A stretch of 48,831 nucleotides of DNA, taken from positions 1 to 48,831 of the forward strand of contig JAABTS010000024.1 of assembly GCA_011389735.1 (NCBI GenBank), written 5' to 3'. A program made the position numbers and the translations under genes. Each line of letters starts with the position of its first letter. The stretch's first letter is position 1. Below, piece by piece: positions 27,785 to 36,491 of this stretch. This DNA comes from Desulfobacteraceae bacterium (GTDB taxonomy: Bacteria > Desulfobacterota > Desulfobacteria > Desulfobacterales > JAABTS01). The notes beneath the pieces are model-generated. The model was not told the DNA's origin, made no database searches, and saw nothing but the letters and a program-made list of their open reading frames with translations.

Positions 27785-29410
27785 ATGTCTGATCTTCCGA
27801 AACCCGACGAATTTTTAGATACCATCGACCATAAACCGCCTCCGAAAGGATGGATGGACACTCCGACACAAATCAAGCCGGGGATGTATTGTTACGCTTC
27901 GAATCCCAAAAGCGTCGAATATGTCGGACTTCCAAATGCAAGGCAATGGAATCCGCTGGACGACGATTGGGGGTTGCCGGAAAACTGGCGACAGATCCTT
28001 CATGAAGGATTCAAGGAACGGCTGGATCGATTCAGGTCGATTAAAGTGTTTATGGATATCTGTGTGCGATGCGGCGCATGCGCTGACAAATGCCATTTCT
28101 TCATCGGCACCGGCGATCCCAAGAATATGCCTGTGCTTCGGGCTGAACTGCTCCGATCCGTTTACAGAAACGATTTTACCACGGTCGGGAAAATTTTCGG
28201 CCGACTGAACGGCTCCAGAAAAATGACGCTCGATGTTCTCAAGGAATGGTGGTATTACCTGTTTCAATGCACTGAATGCAGGCGATGTTCCGTGTTTTGC
28301 CCTTACGGAATCGATACGGCGGAAATCACGATCATGGGCCGTGAGCTGCTGAACCTGCTCGGACTCAATATCGACTGGATCGCCACGCCGGTGGCCAATT
28401 GCTACCGAACCGGCAACCATTTAGGTATCCAGCCCCACGCATATAAGGACATGCTCGACTTCTTCGTCGATGATATCGAAGAAGTCACCGGCGTCAGGGT
28501 TGAACCGTCTTTCAACAAAAAAGGCGCGGATGTTCTCTTTATCACCCCGTCGGGCGATGTTTTCGCTGATCCGGGAACTTACACCGCCATGGGATACCTG
28601 ATTTTGTTCCATTATTTGAAAGATATGGGGCTTGATATTACCTGGAGCACCTATGCGTCGGAAGGCGGTAATTTCGGTTTCTTTACCTCTCATGAAATGA
28701 TGAAGCGGTTGAATTCCAAAATGTACGCCGAGGCCAAACGGCTGGGCGTAAAATGGATTCTGGGCGGCGAATGCGGCCACATGTGGCGGGTGATCCATCA
28801 ATACATGGACACCATGAACGGCCCGGCCGATTTTATGGAAACTCCTGTCTCCCCGATTACCGGCACCCGATTCGAAAACGCCGCATCAACCAAAATGGTT
28901 CATATCGCCGAATTTCTGGCGGATCTGATCAAGCACGGCAAATTGAACCTTGATCCGTCCCGGAACGACCATTTGAAAGTCACCTATCACGATTCGTGCA
29001 ATCCCGCCCGAGGCATGGGCCTGCTCGACGAACCCAGATATGTGATTCAAAATGTATGCAACCATTTTTATGAAATGCCGCCCAACACCATTCGCGAACA
29101 GACTTTCTGTTGCGGCAGCGGTTCCGGATTGAACGCCGGCGAGGATATGGAATTGAGGATGGCCGGCGGATTGCCCAGGGCGAATGCAGTGAAATATGTC
29201 CATGAAAAGCACGGCGTGAACATGCTGTCCTGTGTATGCGCCATAGATCGGGCTGTCCTCCCGGCGCTGATGGAATATTGGGTTCCGGAGGTCGACGTGA
29301 CCGGATTGTGTGAACTGGTCGCCAACGCCTTGATCATTCCAGGAGAAAAGAAAAAAACCACCGATCTTCGCGGCGAGGATCTGCCCGGAATGGAGGATGA
29401 AGATGTCTAA
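27785..29410 (+). CDS. dsrK: Sulfite reduction-associated complex DsrMKJOP protein DsrK
   Basis: Cytoplasmic catalytic-type subunit related to HdrD; thought to transfer electrons to the DsrC disulfide/trisulfide. In 541 aa there are two 4Fe-4S sites: C93, C96, C99, C103 (CVRCGACADKC) and C162, C165, C168, C172 (CTECRRCSVFC). The C-terminal half carries a CCG-type site, with HDSCNPARG, CC at 442-443 (CCGSGSG) and SCVCAID. Observed spacing is C-x36-CC-x39-C-x-C, slightly different from the heterodisulfide-reductase consensus that ends in CxxC. An upstream cysteine in GGECGHMW may also contribute. AGGAGA provides the ribosome site. The stop overlaps the dsrJ start by 8 bases. Confidence 0.94.
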   Translation: MSDLPKPDEFLDTIDHKPPPKGWMDTPTQIKPGMYCYASNPKSVEYVGLPNARQWNPLDDDWGLPENWRQILHEGFKERLDRFRSIKVFMDICVRCGACADKCHFFIGTGDPKNMPVLRAELLRSVYRNDFTTVGKIFGRLNGSRKMTLDVLKEWWYYLFQCTECRRCSVFCPYGIDTAEITIMGRELLNLLGLNIDWIATPVANCYRTGNHLGIQPHAYKDMLDFFVDDIEEVTGVRVEPSFNKKGADVLFITPSGDVFADPGTYTAMGYLILFHYLKDMGLDITWSTYASEGGNFGFFTSHEMMKRLNSKMYAEAKRLGVKWILGGECGHMWRVIHQYMDTMNGPADFMETPVSPITGTRFENAASTKMVHIAEFLADLIKHGKLNLDPSRNDHLKVTYHDSCNPARGMGLLDEPRYVIQNVCNHFYEMPPNTIREQTFCCGSGSGLNAGEDMELRMAGGLPRANAVKYVHEKHGVNMLSCVCAIDRAVLPALMEYWVPEVDVTGLCELVANALIIPGEKKKTTDLRGEDLPGMEDEDV

Positions 29411-29816
29411 ACAAACCCAGGTGTACGATAAAGAAATAGTCTTCGCGGGGCTGGCCGTATTTCTGATCATTGTCACATTTCCTTTCTGGTATAACCTCGT
29501 TCTCGGTAAAGCGGCTTCCGCGCCCGTGCCTGAATTGACAAAGGAAGCGAAAGCGGCTAAAACCTGTGTTCTGCCGGCGGCGGAAATGAAATCCGAGCAT
29601 ATGCGGATTCTGGATGTATGGCGGCATTCGGTCGTAAGGCAGGTGAAACGGGTTTACACCACGCCCGACGGCAGGGACTTTGAAATGAGCCTAACGAATT
29701 CATGTCTCGAATGTCATTACAATAAAACCGAATTCTGCGATAAATGCCACACCTATGCATCGGTGGATCCTTACTGCTGGGATTGTCATATTGATAACCC
29801 GAAGGAGATAAAATAA
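29403..29816 (+). CDS. dsrJ: Sulfite reduction-associated complex DsrMKJOP protein DsrJ (triheme cytochrome c)
   Basis: Periplasmic triheme c-type cytochrome anchored by an uncleaved N-terminal helix (residues ~12-34). The 137-aa protein has exactly three CxxCH haem sites: CLECH 101-105, CDKCH 112-116 and CWDCH 125-129, all in the C-terminal third. One lone cysteine, C55, is the natural candidate for the unusual His/Cys haem ligation known in DsrJ (Cys46 in Allochromatium). An ATG at 29397 is in frame, but GGAGG at 29392-29396 sits 6 bases before the ATG at 29403, which I prefer. It overlaps the dsrK stop and shares TAATG with dsrO. Confidence 0.93.
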   Translation: MSKQTQVYDKEIVFAGLAVFLIIVTFPFWYNLVLGKAASAPVPELTKEAKAAKTCVLPAAEMKSEHMRILDVWRHSVVRQVKRVYTTPDGRDFEMSLTNSCLECHYNKTEFCDKCHTYASVDPYCWDCHIDNPKEIK

Positions 29817-30625
29817 TGGAGAACAGCAGGAGAAATTTCTTGAAAGTCGCCGGTGTAGCCGCATTGGGTGTCGGCGTAAAACCGGCGGTAAATGTATTGT
29901 CGGCGGCTGGCGGAGGTGAAACGCCGGCTGCGAAGGTCGCAAAACACGAAAACGCATTGACGGCGAAAAAATGGGCCATGGTGATCGACACTCGAAAATT
30001 CGAATCCGAAGGCGATCTGGATAAAATTATCGAAGCCTGTCATTCGATCCACAATGTTCCTGATTTTTCAGAAATCGATACGCCTGAAAGAGTAAAGCGC
30101 CATGAAATTAAATGGATCTGGAAAGAGGAATACAAACACGCATTTCCCGGCAATGAAAACGAGTATCTGAATGATCGCTTGAAATATCTTCCGTTTTTGG
30201 TGCTTTGCAATCATTGCGAAGATCCTCCTTGTGTCCGCGCGTGTCCGACTCAGGCGACGTTCAAACGCGAAGAAGACGGGATTGTGCTGATGGATTTCCA
30301 TCGGTGTATTGGATGCCGGTTTTGTATGGCCGCCTGTCCCTACGGTTCCAGAAGTTTTAATTTTAGAGACCCTAAACCGGGTATCGAGAAACAGAATCTG
30401 GATTTCCCCACTCGAATGAAAGGAGTGGTCGAGAAATGCAATTTTTGTGCTGAACGATTGGCTGTCGGCAAAAAGCCGAAATGCGTTGAAGCATCCAACG
30501 GAGCTATCGCTTTCGGCGACCTCGACGACCCGAATTCAGAAGTGAGGGAATTGCTGAGAGAAAATTTTACTATTCGTCGTAAACTGAGTCTGGGCACGGG
30601 CCCGGTCGTGTACTACATTGTATGA
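29816..30625 (+). CDS. dsrO: Sulfite reduction-associated complex DsrMKJOP protein DsrO
   Basis: Periplasmic iron-sulfur subunit exported by the Tat pathway: twin arginines R5-R6 in SRRNFLKVAG begin a signal that ends near AAGG at residues 30-33. The mature part holds ferredoxin-like cysteine groups for several 4Fe-4S clusters (CNHCEDPPCVRACP; CIGCRFCMAACPYG; CNFCAERL with a later C in KPKCVEAS), arranged as in the DsrO/HmcB/NrfC family. Length 269 aa is normal. It transfers electrons between DsrJ and the membrane subunit DsrP. The start overlaps the dsrJ stop by one base (TAATG), and its stop lies just before the dsrP start, pointing to translational coupling. Confidence 0.94.
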   Translation: MENSRRNFLKVAGVAALGVGVKPAVNVLSAAGGGETPAAKVAKHENALTAKKWAMVIDTRKFESEGDLDKIIEACHSIHNVPDFSEIDTPERVKRHEIKWIWKEEYKHAFPGNENEYLNDRLKYLPFLVLCNHCEDPPCVRACPTQATFKREEDGIVLMDFHRCIGCRFCMAACPYGSRSFNFRDPKPGIEKQNLDFPTRMKGVVEKCNFCAERLAVGKKPKCVEASNGAIAFGDLDDPNSEVRELLRENFTIRRKLSLGTGPVVYYIV

Positions 30626-30632
30626 GGTGGTT

Positions 30633-31790
30633 ATGCTCGAAATCGCTTTACAAGGTTCTAAAAAATATTATGGATGGATAGGGGCGCTGGCCGCCGTTAT
30701 TCTTGTCGGGTTCGCCTTCTACCTGTACCAGTTCACATTCGGTCTGGGTGTCACCGGGATGAGCCGAGACGTTTCATGGGGATTTTATATCGCCCAGTTC
30801 ACCTTTCTCGTCGGGGTCGCCGCAGGAGGCGTTATGCTGGTTTTGCCGTATTACCTGCATAACTACAAAGCCTTTGGGAAAATTACCATTCTTGGTGAAT
30901 TTCTTGCAGTGTCGGCCATTTCCATGTGCCTGATGTTCATCATCGCCGACCTCGGCCAGCCCATGCGCGCCTTGAACGTAATCTTGTATCCGACGCCCGG
31001 TTCCATGCTTTTCTGGGATATGATCGTGTTGAACGGCTATCTCCTGTTGAACATTGTCATCGGCTGGAAAGTGCTGGAAGCAGAAAGAAGCGGTTCCAAA
31101 CCGCCTTCATGGATCAAACCGTTGATCTATCTTTCAATTCCCTGGGCCTTTGGTATTCACACCGTAACAGCGTATTTGTACTGTGGTTTGCCGGGCAGAG
31201 GGTTCTGGTTGACGGCGATTCTGGCTCCCCGTTTTCTGGCGTCTGCTTTCGCGTCAGGGCCCGCTTTTTTGATTCTGCTCACTTTCATTCTCAGAAAAAC
31301 GACCAAATTCGATCCGGGAAAAGAAGCGATTCAGACCCTGTCCAAAATTATTACATACGCTCTGATTGCAAACCTTTTCTTTTTCGCGTGTGAGGTTTTC
31401 GTCGCATTATACAGCAACATTCCGGAACATATCGATCATTTGAAGTATCTTTTCTTCGGACTTCATGGACACGGCGTACTTGTGCCGTGGATGTGGACGG
31501 CCATGATCTTGATGGTTCTTGCGGCCATCCTGTTGCTCAACCCCGCAATTCGCAAAAACGAAACCATGCTTGCTTTCACCTGTTTGATTTTGTTTATCGG
31601 AACATGGATCGACAAAGGGTTGGGGATGATTTCGGGCGGATTCGTTCCTTCGCCGTTGCATCATGTAAACGAATACGTCCCCACAATACCCGAGCTTATA
31701 ATTACGGTGGGCATTTACGCCGCCGGGTTTCTTGTTCTGACCATTTTGTACAAGATTGTTATCGGCGTTAAGAAAGAAGTCGCCGCATAA
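30633..31790 (+). CDS. dsrP: Sulfite reduction-associated complex DsrMKJOP protein DsrP
   Basis: NrfD/PsrC-family integral membrane subunit, the second quinone-interacting subunit of the complex; 385 aa with about ten membrane segments. Family-like features include LVGVAAGGVMLVLPYYL near the N-terminus and FGLHGHGVLVPWMW followed by KGLGMISGGFVPSPLHHVNE in the C-terminal third. No haem or cluster motifs are expected or seen. The frame is open from 30618 inside dsrO, but GAGGTGG at 30624-30630 points to the ATG at 30633. A strong intrinsic terminator lies about 105 bases after the stop, so dsrMKJOP ends here. Confidence 0.93.
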   Translation: MLEIALQGSKKYYGWIGALAAVILVGFAFYLYQFTFGLGVTGMSRDVSWGFYIAQFTFLVGVAAGGVMLVLPYYLHNYKAFGKITILGEFLAVSAISMCLMFIIADLGQPMRALNVILYPTPGSMLFWDMIVLNGYLLLNIVIGWKVLEAERSGSKPPSWIKPLIYLSIPWAFGIHTVTAYLYCGLPGRGFWLTAILAPRFLASAFASGPAFLILLTFILRKTTKFDPGKEAIQTLSKIITYALIANLFFFACEVFVALYSNIPEHIDHLKYLFFGLHGHGVLVPWMWTAMILMVLAAILLLNPAIRKNETMLAFTCLILFIGTWIDKGLGMISGGFVPSPLHHVNEYVPTIPELIITVGIYAAGFLVLTILYKIVIGVKKEVAA

Positions 31791-31896
31791 GTCGGCAATA
31801 TATTCGAATCGATTGTTTTTCCGGAGTTTATTATGCAAACCGGGCCGGTGGATACGCTGCGCAGTCCCCCGCCCGGTTATATAATTGAATTCCATG

Positions 31897-31928
31897 ATAC
31901 CCCCGGCGGCGCCGGGGGTATTTTTTTT
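31897..31928 (+). terminator. Intrinsic terminator of dsrMKJOP
   Basis: ATACCCCCGGC and GCCGGGGGTAT form an 11-bp stem with a GGC loop, followed by eight T residues. A textbook terminator. It lies inside an in-frame upstream extension of the next gene, which argues that the extension is not translated. Confidence 0.92.
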
Positions 31929-31959
31929 CGATAACCTTATTCCCTTTCCCGGTTCGGAA

Positions 31960-33048
31960 ATGATGTCGCAATCATACGCCAACTCCCTGCACGATGATAA
32001 ATATAAAAAAATTTTGATCCGTTCGGTCAATTGGATTGGAGACGCTGTTATGACGACGCCCGCCATACGTTGTATCCGGCGCAATTTTCCACGCGCCGAT
32101 ATCCGTCTGGCGGCCAAACCCTGGGTGGCTCAAGTGTTCACCCACAACCCATACCTGGACCAAATCATTATCTACGACTCCGGCGGCAGGCATAAAGGCC
32201 CTTTAGGAAAAGCCGCTTTCATTAGAGAAATAGCTGAAATGGGATTCGACACCGCCGTTTTATTCCAAAACGCCTTTGAGGCCGCTTTTCTCGCATTTTT
32301 AGGAAATATTCCGCAACGAATCGGGTTCGACACCGATGGACGCCGGTTCTTGTTGACCCGCCCGGTTCCTTTAACCAATTCCATCAAAAAAATGCATCAC
32401 ACCCGTTACTACCTCGAAATTTTGAAAGGGGCGGGAATAAAGACCGGTTCGACGGAACTGGATATGTTTATCGCTCCGGAAGAAAAAGTGCGCGCGGAGG
32501 AAATCCTGGCCGATTTCCGGATTCCTCGCGGCGTCCGGCTGATCGGCGTAAACCCCGGCGCAGCTTATGGTTCCGCCAAACGATGGTTCCCGGACCGGTA
32601 TGCGGATTTGATCAACCGGCTACTGGCGGATGAGAGTATATATGTCTTGATTTTCGGTTCCTCCGGTGAAAAAGATTTGGGCGAATGGATTTGCGGTCAA
32701 GCGGGGAAGCGGTGTGTCAACCTTTGCGGTGGGACGAATCTCAGGGAAGCGATTTCGTTGATCGATCGATGTTCCGGATTTATTACCAACGATTCAGGCC
32801 TGATGCATATTTCTAGCGCTTTGAATATCCCTTTGATCGCGATTTTCGGGCCGACCGATCATATTACGACTTCGCCGTTGAGCCGGTCCGCGAAAATTGT
32901 TCGAAGCCGGACGGAGTGCAGCCCATGCCTGAAACGGGAATGCCCGCTCGATCACTCCTGTATGGAGGGCGTTACTGTCGATATGGTGTTTGCAGAGGCT
33001 CGAAAACGTTTTTTCAGCGACCGGAGGAGCGTTCAAGACGTCTCATGA
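31960..33048 (+). CDS. waaF: Lipopolysaccharide heptosyltransferase II
   Basis: GT9-family ADP-heptose:LPS heptosyltransferase that adds the second heptose to the inner core on the cytoplasmic side of the inner membrane. The 362-aa protein begins the enzyme fold with ILIRSVNWIGDAVMTTPAI and has the nucleotide-sugar region NPGAAYGSAKRWFPDRYA and the late motif NDSGLMHISSALNIPLIAIF. Four cysteines near the C-terminus (CSPCLKRECPLDHSC) are frequent in this family. The reading frame is open from 31885 but would run through the dsr terminator. The paired ATGs at 31960 and 31963 give a normal length. Its stop overlaps the next start as ATGA, so the LPS genes form one operon. Confidence 0.9.
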   Translation: MMSQSYANSLHDDKYKKILIRSVNWIGDAVMTTPAIRCIRRNFPRADIRLAAKPWVAQVFTHNPYLDQIIIYDSGGRHKGPLGKAAFIREIAEMGFDTAVLFQNAFEAAFLAFLGNIPQRIGFDTDGRRFLLTRPVPLTNSIKKMHHTRYYLEILKGAGIKTGSTELDMFIAPEEKVRAEEILADFRIPRGVRLIGVNPGAAYGSAKRWFPDRYADLINRLLADESIYVLIFGSSGEKDLGEWICGQAGKRCVNLCGGTNLREAISLIDRCSGFITNDSGLMHISSALNIPLIAIFGPTDHITTSPLSRSAKIVRSRTECSPCLKRECPLDHSCMEGVTVDMVFAEARKRFFSDRRSVQDVS

Positions 33049-34100
33049 ACATACTTATTGTCAAGTTAAGCGCTATCGGAGATGTCATCCATACTCTTCC
33101 GTCGTTGAACGCAATTCGCAAAGCCCTCCCCGGCTCCCGCATTACATGGCTTGTCGAAGAAGCCGCATATCCGGTCATTGCCGGGCATAAAGCTCTGGAC
33201 AGGATAATCGTTTCCCGGAGGAAAACGTGGATCAAAGCCTTGAAATCCGGCGGACGGAAATCGGCTATTCGAGAGTCGGTTAAATTCATCAAAGATTTAA
33301 GAGATACGCGGTATGATCTGATCATTGATTTTCAGATGCTGCTCAAAAGCAGTGTGCTCGCCGCACTGGCGCGAGGGAATATAAAGGCCGGTTTCGGACG
33401 CGGCATGGACCATATGGAACACAGCTACATTTTTTACAACCGCCGTATTCCACCTGTATGCATGGAAATCCATGCGCTTAAACGAAGCCTTATGATGCTG
33501 GAAGACATTGGAATCCCTAACGATGAAATCGTATACGACCTGCCCGTATCCGAAGCCGACCGGCGGGAAGCCCGGAGGCTTCTGTCCGGTTTCCATCCAG
33601 GGCCGGCCTCCGACTCCGCGTTGATCGCGATCAATCCGATGGCTCGATGGGCTACAAAGCTCTGGAGCGAATCCAGGTTCGCCGCCCTGGCGGATCTTCT
33701 GGTTGAAAAATTTGGAGCGAACGTTGTATTTACCGGCGGATTTGAGGACAGGGACGTGATTAGCCGCATTCAATCCCAAATGAGCGCCGTGTCCATTTCA
33801 TTGGCCGGAAAAACCACCTTGAAAACGTTGGCTGCTGTCTATGAACAGGCCGGCGCGCTTGTATCGACCGACACGGGACCCATGCATCTCGGCGCGGCGG
33901 TAGGAATTCCGGTCGTCGCTTTATTCGGCCCCACCGCCCCCTGGCGTACAGGGCCTTACGGAGACCGGCATTGCGTGATACGAGCGGGCCTGGATTGTAG
34001 CCCTTGCTTCAAGCGGCGCTGCCCCAATGTCGAATGTATGGCGGACATCCAGGTGGAAGATGTGATTCAAGGGCTTGCAAACACCGGAATAATAAGGTAA
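33045..34100 (+). CDS. Glycosyltransferase family 9, heptosyltransferase I-like
   Basis: Second GT9 enzyme, 351 aa, most like the first heptosyltransferase (WaaC type). N-terminal MNILIVKLSAIGDVIHTLPS is the classic family start. Later motifs are NPMARWATKLWSESRFA and TDTGPMHLGAAVGIPVVALF, followed by GPTAPWRTGPYG, and a cysteine group CSPCFKRRCPNVEC. The frame is open from 32916 within waaF, but the ATG at 33045 in an ATGA overlap with the waaF stop gives the proper protein. It adds heptose to Kdo-lipid A or a neighbouring core position; which one cannot be fixed from sequence, so I leave the symbol empty. A GT2 gene follows after 9 bases. Confidence 0.85.
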   Translation: MNILIVKLSAIGDVIHTLPSLNAIRKALPGSRITWLVEEAAYPVIAGHKALDRIIVSRRKTWIKALKSGGRKSAIRESVKFIKDLRDTRYDLIIDFQMLLKSSVLAALARGNIKAGFGRGMDHMEHSYIFYNRRIPPVCMEIHALKRSLMMLEDIGIPNDEIVYDLPVSEADRREARRLLSGFHPGPASDSALIAINPMARWATKLWSESRFAALADLLVEKFGANVVFTGGFEDRDVISRIQSQMSAVSISLAGKTTLKTLAAVYEQAGALVSTDTGPMHLGAAVGIPVVALFGPTAPWRTGPYGDRHCVIRAGLDCSPCFKRRCPNVECMADIQVEDVIQGLANTGIIR

Positions 34101-34109
34101 TCTTGAAAA

Positions 34110-34898
34110 ATGCGGTTGTCCGTCATTGTAACGACTTATAACCGTCCGGACGCCTTGAGCCAGGTTCTGAAAGGGCTGGCCGGACAGAACCGGCGGGCGG
34201 ATGAAGTTTTGGTCGCGGACGACGGATCGGGCCCTGAAACCGCCCGGCTTATCCAATCGATTCAATCATCAACGAACATGGAACTGATTCATGTATGGCA
34301 TGAAGATCTGGGATTTCGAGCCGCCGCCGTCAGAAACAAAGCCATATTGCAATCCAAAGGCGATTATATCGTTCTTCTGGACGGCGATTGTATTCCCGAC
34401 CCTCATTTTCTCGCCGATCACGAACGGCTCGCCGAACAAGACCGTTTTTTCCAGGGAAAACGAATCCTGGTGGAAAAGGTTCTGTCTGAAAAATTTACGG
34501 CGGCCATGGTTCGACGGAAACTCGAATTGATTGGTTTAACCCTCGCCGGAAAGCTTTCCAACGCCCACCACCTGATTCGGCTTCCGGCTTTCCCGGCCCG
34601 TTCATCTACGCGACTGAAAGGTATTCGTACCTGCAATATGGGATTTTTTCGGCAAGACATTTTTGCCGTGAACGGGTTTAACGAAGGCTTCACCGGTTGG
34701 GGACGCGAAGATTCGGAACTGGCGGTCCGGTTTTTTAAGTATGGACTCAAAAAAAAGGAACATCCGTTCATGGCGGTTTGTTTTCATCTCTGGCACGCCG
34801 AAAATGACCGGAACAGATTGAATATAAACGAACAATTACTCAAACAGGCGATAAATAAAAATGAATACTATTGTGAACAAGGACTGGTTAGATCATAA
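34110..34898 (+). CDS. Glycosyltransferase family 2
   Basis: 262-aa GT-A enzyme: MRLSVIVTTYNRPDALSQ start, donor-binding region VADDGSG and DGDCIPDP as the DxD-like metal site. The C-terminal galactosyltransferase-like segment is CNMGFFRQDIFAVNGF, then FTGWGREDSELAVRF. The WGxEDxE pattern is typical for GT2 enzymes with a Glyco_transf_7C end. In this setting it probably adds a hexose to the LPS core; donor and linkage are unknown. No membrane segment, so it is cytoplasmic or peripheral. The last 38 bases overlap the O-antigen ligase gene, suggesting coupled translation. Confidence 0.85.
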   Translation: MRLSVIVTTYNRPDALSQVLKGLAGQNRRADEVLVADDGSGPETARLIQSIQSSTNMELIHVWHEDLGFRAAAVRNKAILQSKGDYIVLLDGDCIPDPHFLADHERLAEQDRFFQGKRILVEKVLSEKFTAAMVRRKLELIGLTLAGKLSNAHHLIRLPAFPARSSTRLKGIRTCNMGFFRQDIFAVNGFNEGFTGWGREDSELAVRFFKYGLKKKEHPFMAVCFHLWHAENDRNRLNINEQLLKQAINKNEYYCEQGLVRS

Positions 34899-36111
34899 AC
34901 AATGGACTCCGAACACGCTTTTAGCGGGGGTTTTGACCGCCGTTTTTTTTGTTCTTCCCATGGGAACATCGGTCATAACCGGATTTGGTATTTTAGCGGC
35001 CGTGCTGTGGATTATTTCCGGAAAAGTAAGATACCTGAAAGACTTGATCAAAGAACCGTGGTTCTGGCCGGCGGCCCTGTTTATATTTCTTCCCTGGTTC
35101 GGATTGTTATATACGCCGGATCTTATGGGGCATGGATTGGCCTACGCCAAAAAAACCCACTATTGGATTTACGGACTGGCCCTGGCGTGCAGTTTACCAC
35201 TTTTTCGCGGACGGCGGGATATTTTGATACGCGCCTTTATGGCGGGAATCGCCGTTAACGCAGTCGTGGCGTTAATTCAACTGGCGGGATGGCTTCCGGA
35301 CAGAACTGGATGGTATAGCGGAATCGGACATGTGTATTCCACTTTATCCACTTATCTCGTGATTGGCGCTTTATGCGCCTCCCACTATTTCCGGCGCGCT
35401 TCCGGCTCCAAATCCAGGCTCATCTGGATCGGACTGCTGGCCTTGTTTTTTGTTCATCTTGTAATCTTGCGGGGCAGAACCGCATACCTGACCTTTTTAT
35501 TCATTTCCCCGCTCATTATTCGGAATCTTTTTCCTAAATGGTCTTTCGGCAAGATCATGCTGGTCTGTTTGCTGGCGCCGTGCCTGATGCTGGCGTCTCC
35601 GATTGTGCGCGATAGAGTTGAATTAAGTGTCGAACAATTGCGTTTTCATTTGAACGCCGGCGAGGATGTCGCCTGGGGGCAGAGTTACACCGCCAACCAG
35701 GACCGGTTCTATATGTGGCGTGGAGCCTTTGAAATTTACCGTGACAACCCGTTTTTCGGGGTAGGAACCGGCGGGTATCAAAAAATGATGAAAATTCGCG
35801 GTTCTGAGGACGCTCCCTTGATTGCGCATCCCCACAATGATATCCTCTACATGGCGGTTCATTATGGATTTTTTGGAATCATGGCTTACGTATGGCTGTT
35901 TTCGCAGATTTTGAAGAACGGCTGGCGGGAAAGAGATACTCCGACGGGCTTTTTTATATTCGCATCCGGCCTTGTCATCGTCATCAGCGGCCTGTTTAAC
36001 GCTCAAACCCTGGACGCGGGCATGGCCTTTCTTCTTGCTTTGACGACGGGACTCCAGGCAGGCCTGAAACGTTTTTCGGAGCAAGAACCGAATTCGGATC
36101 TCGTTGCATGA
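34861..36111 (+). CDS. O-antigen ligase family protein (WaaL-like)
   Basis: 416-aa polytopic membrane protein with roughly ten to twelve hydrophobic segments and one large periplasmic loop (about residues 245-330). That loop holds the ligase/polymerase signature: FEIYRDNPFFGVGTGGYQ followed by HPHNDILYMAVHYGFFGI. WaaL joins O-antigen from its lipid carrier to lipid A-core in the periplasm. Wzy polymerases share the same domain, so polymerase activity cannot be excluded, but the position at the end of a core-glycosyltransferase operon favours ligase. The start at 34861 overlaps the GT2 gene by 38 bases; a GTG at 34873 is an alternative start. Confidence 0.82.
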   Translation: MNTIVNKDWLDHKQWTPNTLLAGVLTAVFFVLPMGTSVITGFGILAAVLWIISGKVRYLKDLIKEPWFWPAALFIFLPWFGLLYTPDLMGHGLAYAKKTHYWIYGLALACSLPLFRGRRDILIRAFMAGIAVNAVVALIQLAGWLPDRTGWYSGIGHVYSTLSTYLVIGALCASHYFRRASGSKSRLIWIGLLALFFVHLVILRGRTAYLTFLFISPLIIRNLFPKWSFGKIMLVCLLAPCLMLASPIVRDRVELSVEQLRFHLNAGEDVAWGQSYTANQDRFYMWRGAFEIYRDNPFFGVGTGGYQKMMKIRGSEDAPLIAHPHNDILYMAVHYGFFGIMAYVWLFSQILKNGWRERDTPTGFFIFASGLVIVISGLFNAQTLDAGMAFLLALTTGLQAGLKRFSEQEPNSDLVA

Positions 36112-36204
36112 ATTCGCCGACGAAACGATATCGCCTGTAACGCACTGAAATCTAATACTTGAAAGGCTGTACAAAATTTTATTTTCGCCGTCTCCTGTTT
36201 TAAG

Positions 36205-36234
36205 TTGCAATTCAATGCGTTGAAATGATATATA
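36205..36234 (+). promoter_or_regulatory. Candidate promoter of the prkA cassette
   Basis: TTGCAA (36205-36210), 18-base spacer, TATATA (36229-36234), with TATAAT also possible at 36231-36236. The leader to the start codon would be about 250 bases. Confidence 0.35.
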
Positions 36235-36320
36235 ATCAGGCAGATGTTTCGGTTTTTTCTTTGAGTTCCGATTGCAAGCCTTTCCTGTAGGTTTCAGGAA
36301 ATTCAATTTCTCGAAGCGGC

Positions 36321-36358
36321 GGGCCTGGAATGACACAGTGTTCGAACATCCCAGGCCC
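36321..36358. promoter_or_regulatory. Nested palindrome in prkA leader
   Basis: GGGCCTGG (36321-36328) pairs with CCAGGCCC (36351-36358). The 22-base loop contains a second perfect palindrome, TGTTCGAACA (36339-36348). It may be an RNA stem-loop or a double-stranded operator. Confidence 0.5.
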
Positions 36359-36491
36359 ACAACACAGTGAAATTTGGTTTCCGAGGCTATATAACCGATC
36401 TTTAAAATACGGCATTAGGTCCAATCCCATTGTTGACCGTTGAAGCCTTCGTTTCCCGAGCCATATTGAACAAACACGAATGGAGGGTATA

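Larger units (their letters stand above)
36112..36491. other. Leader/intergenic region before prkA
   Basis: 380 bases without a gene. It holds a candidate promoter (36205-36234) and a conspicuous nested hairpin (36321-36358) that would fall in the transcribed leader of the prkA operon. Confidence 0.55.

Noticed and set aside
31885-31959. In-frame 25-codon extension of waaF
   Set aside because: It would be translated through the dsrMKJOP terminator hairpin and T tract; the normal family start is at 31960/31963.
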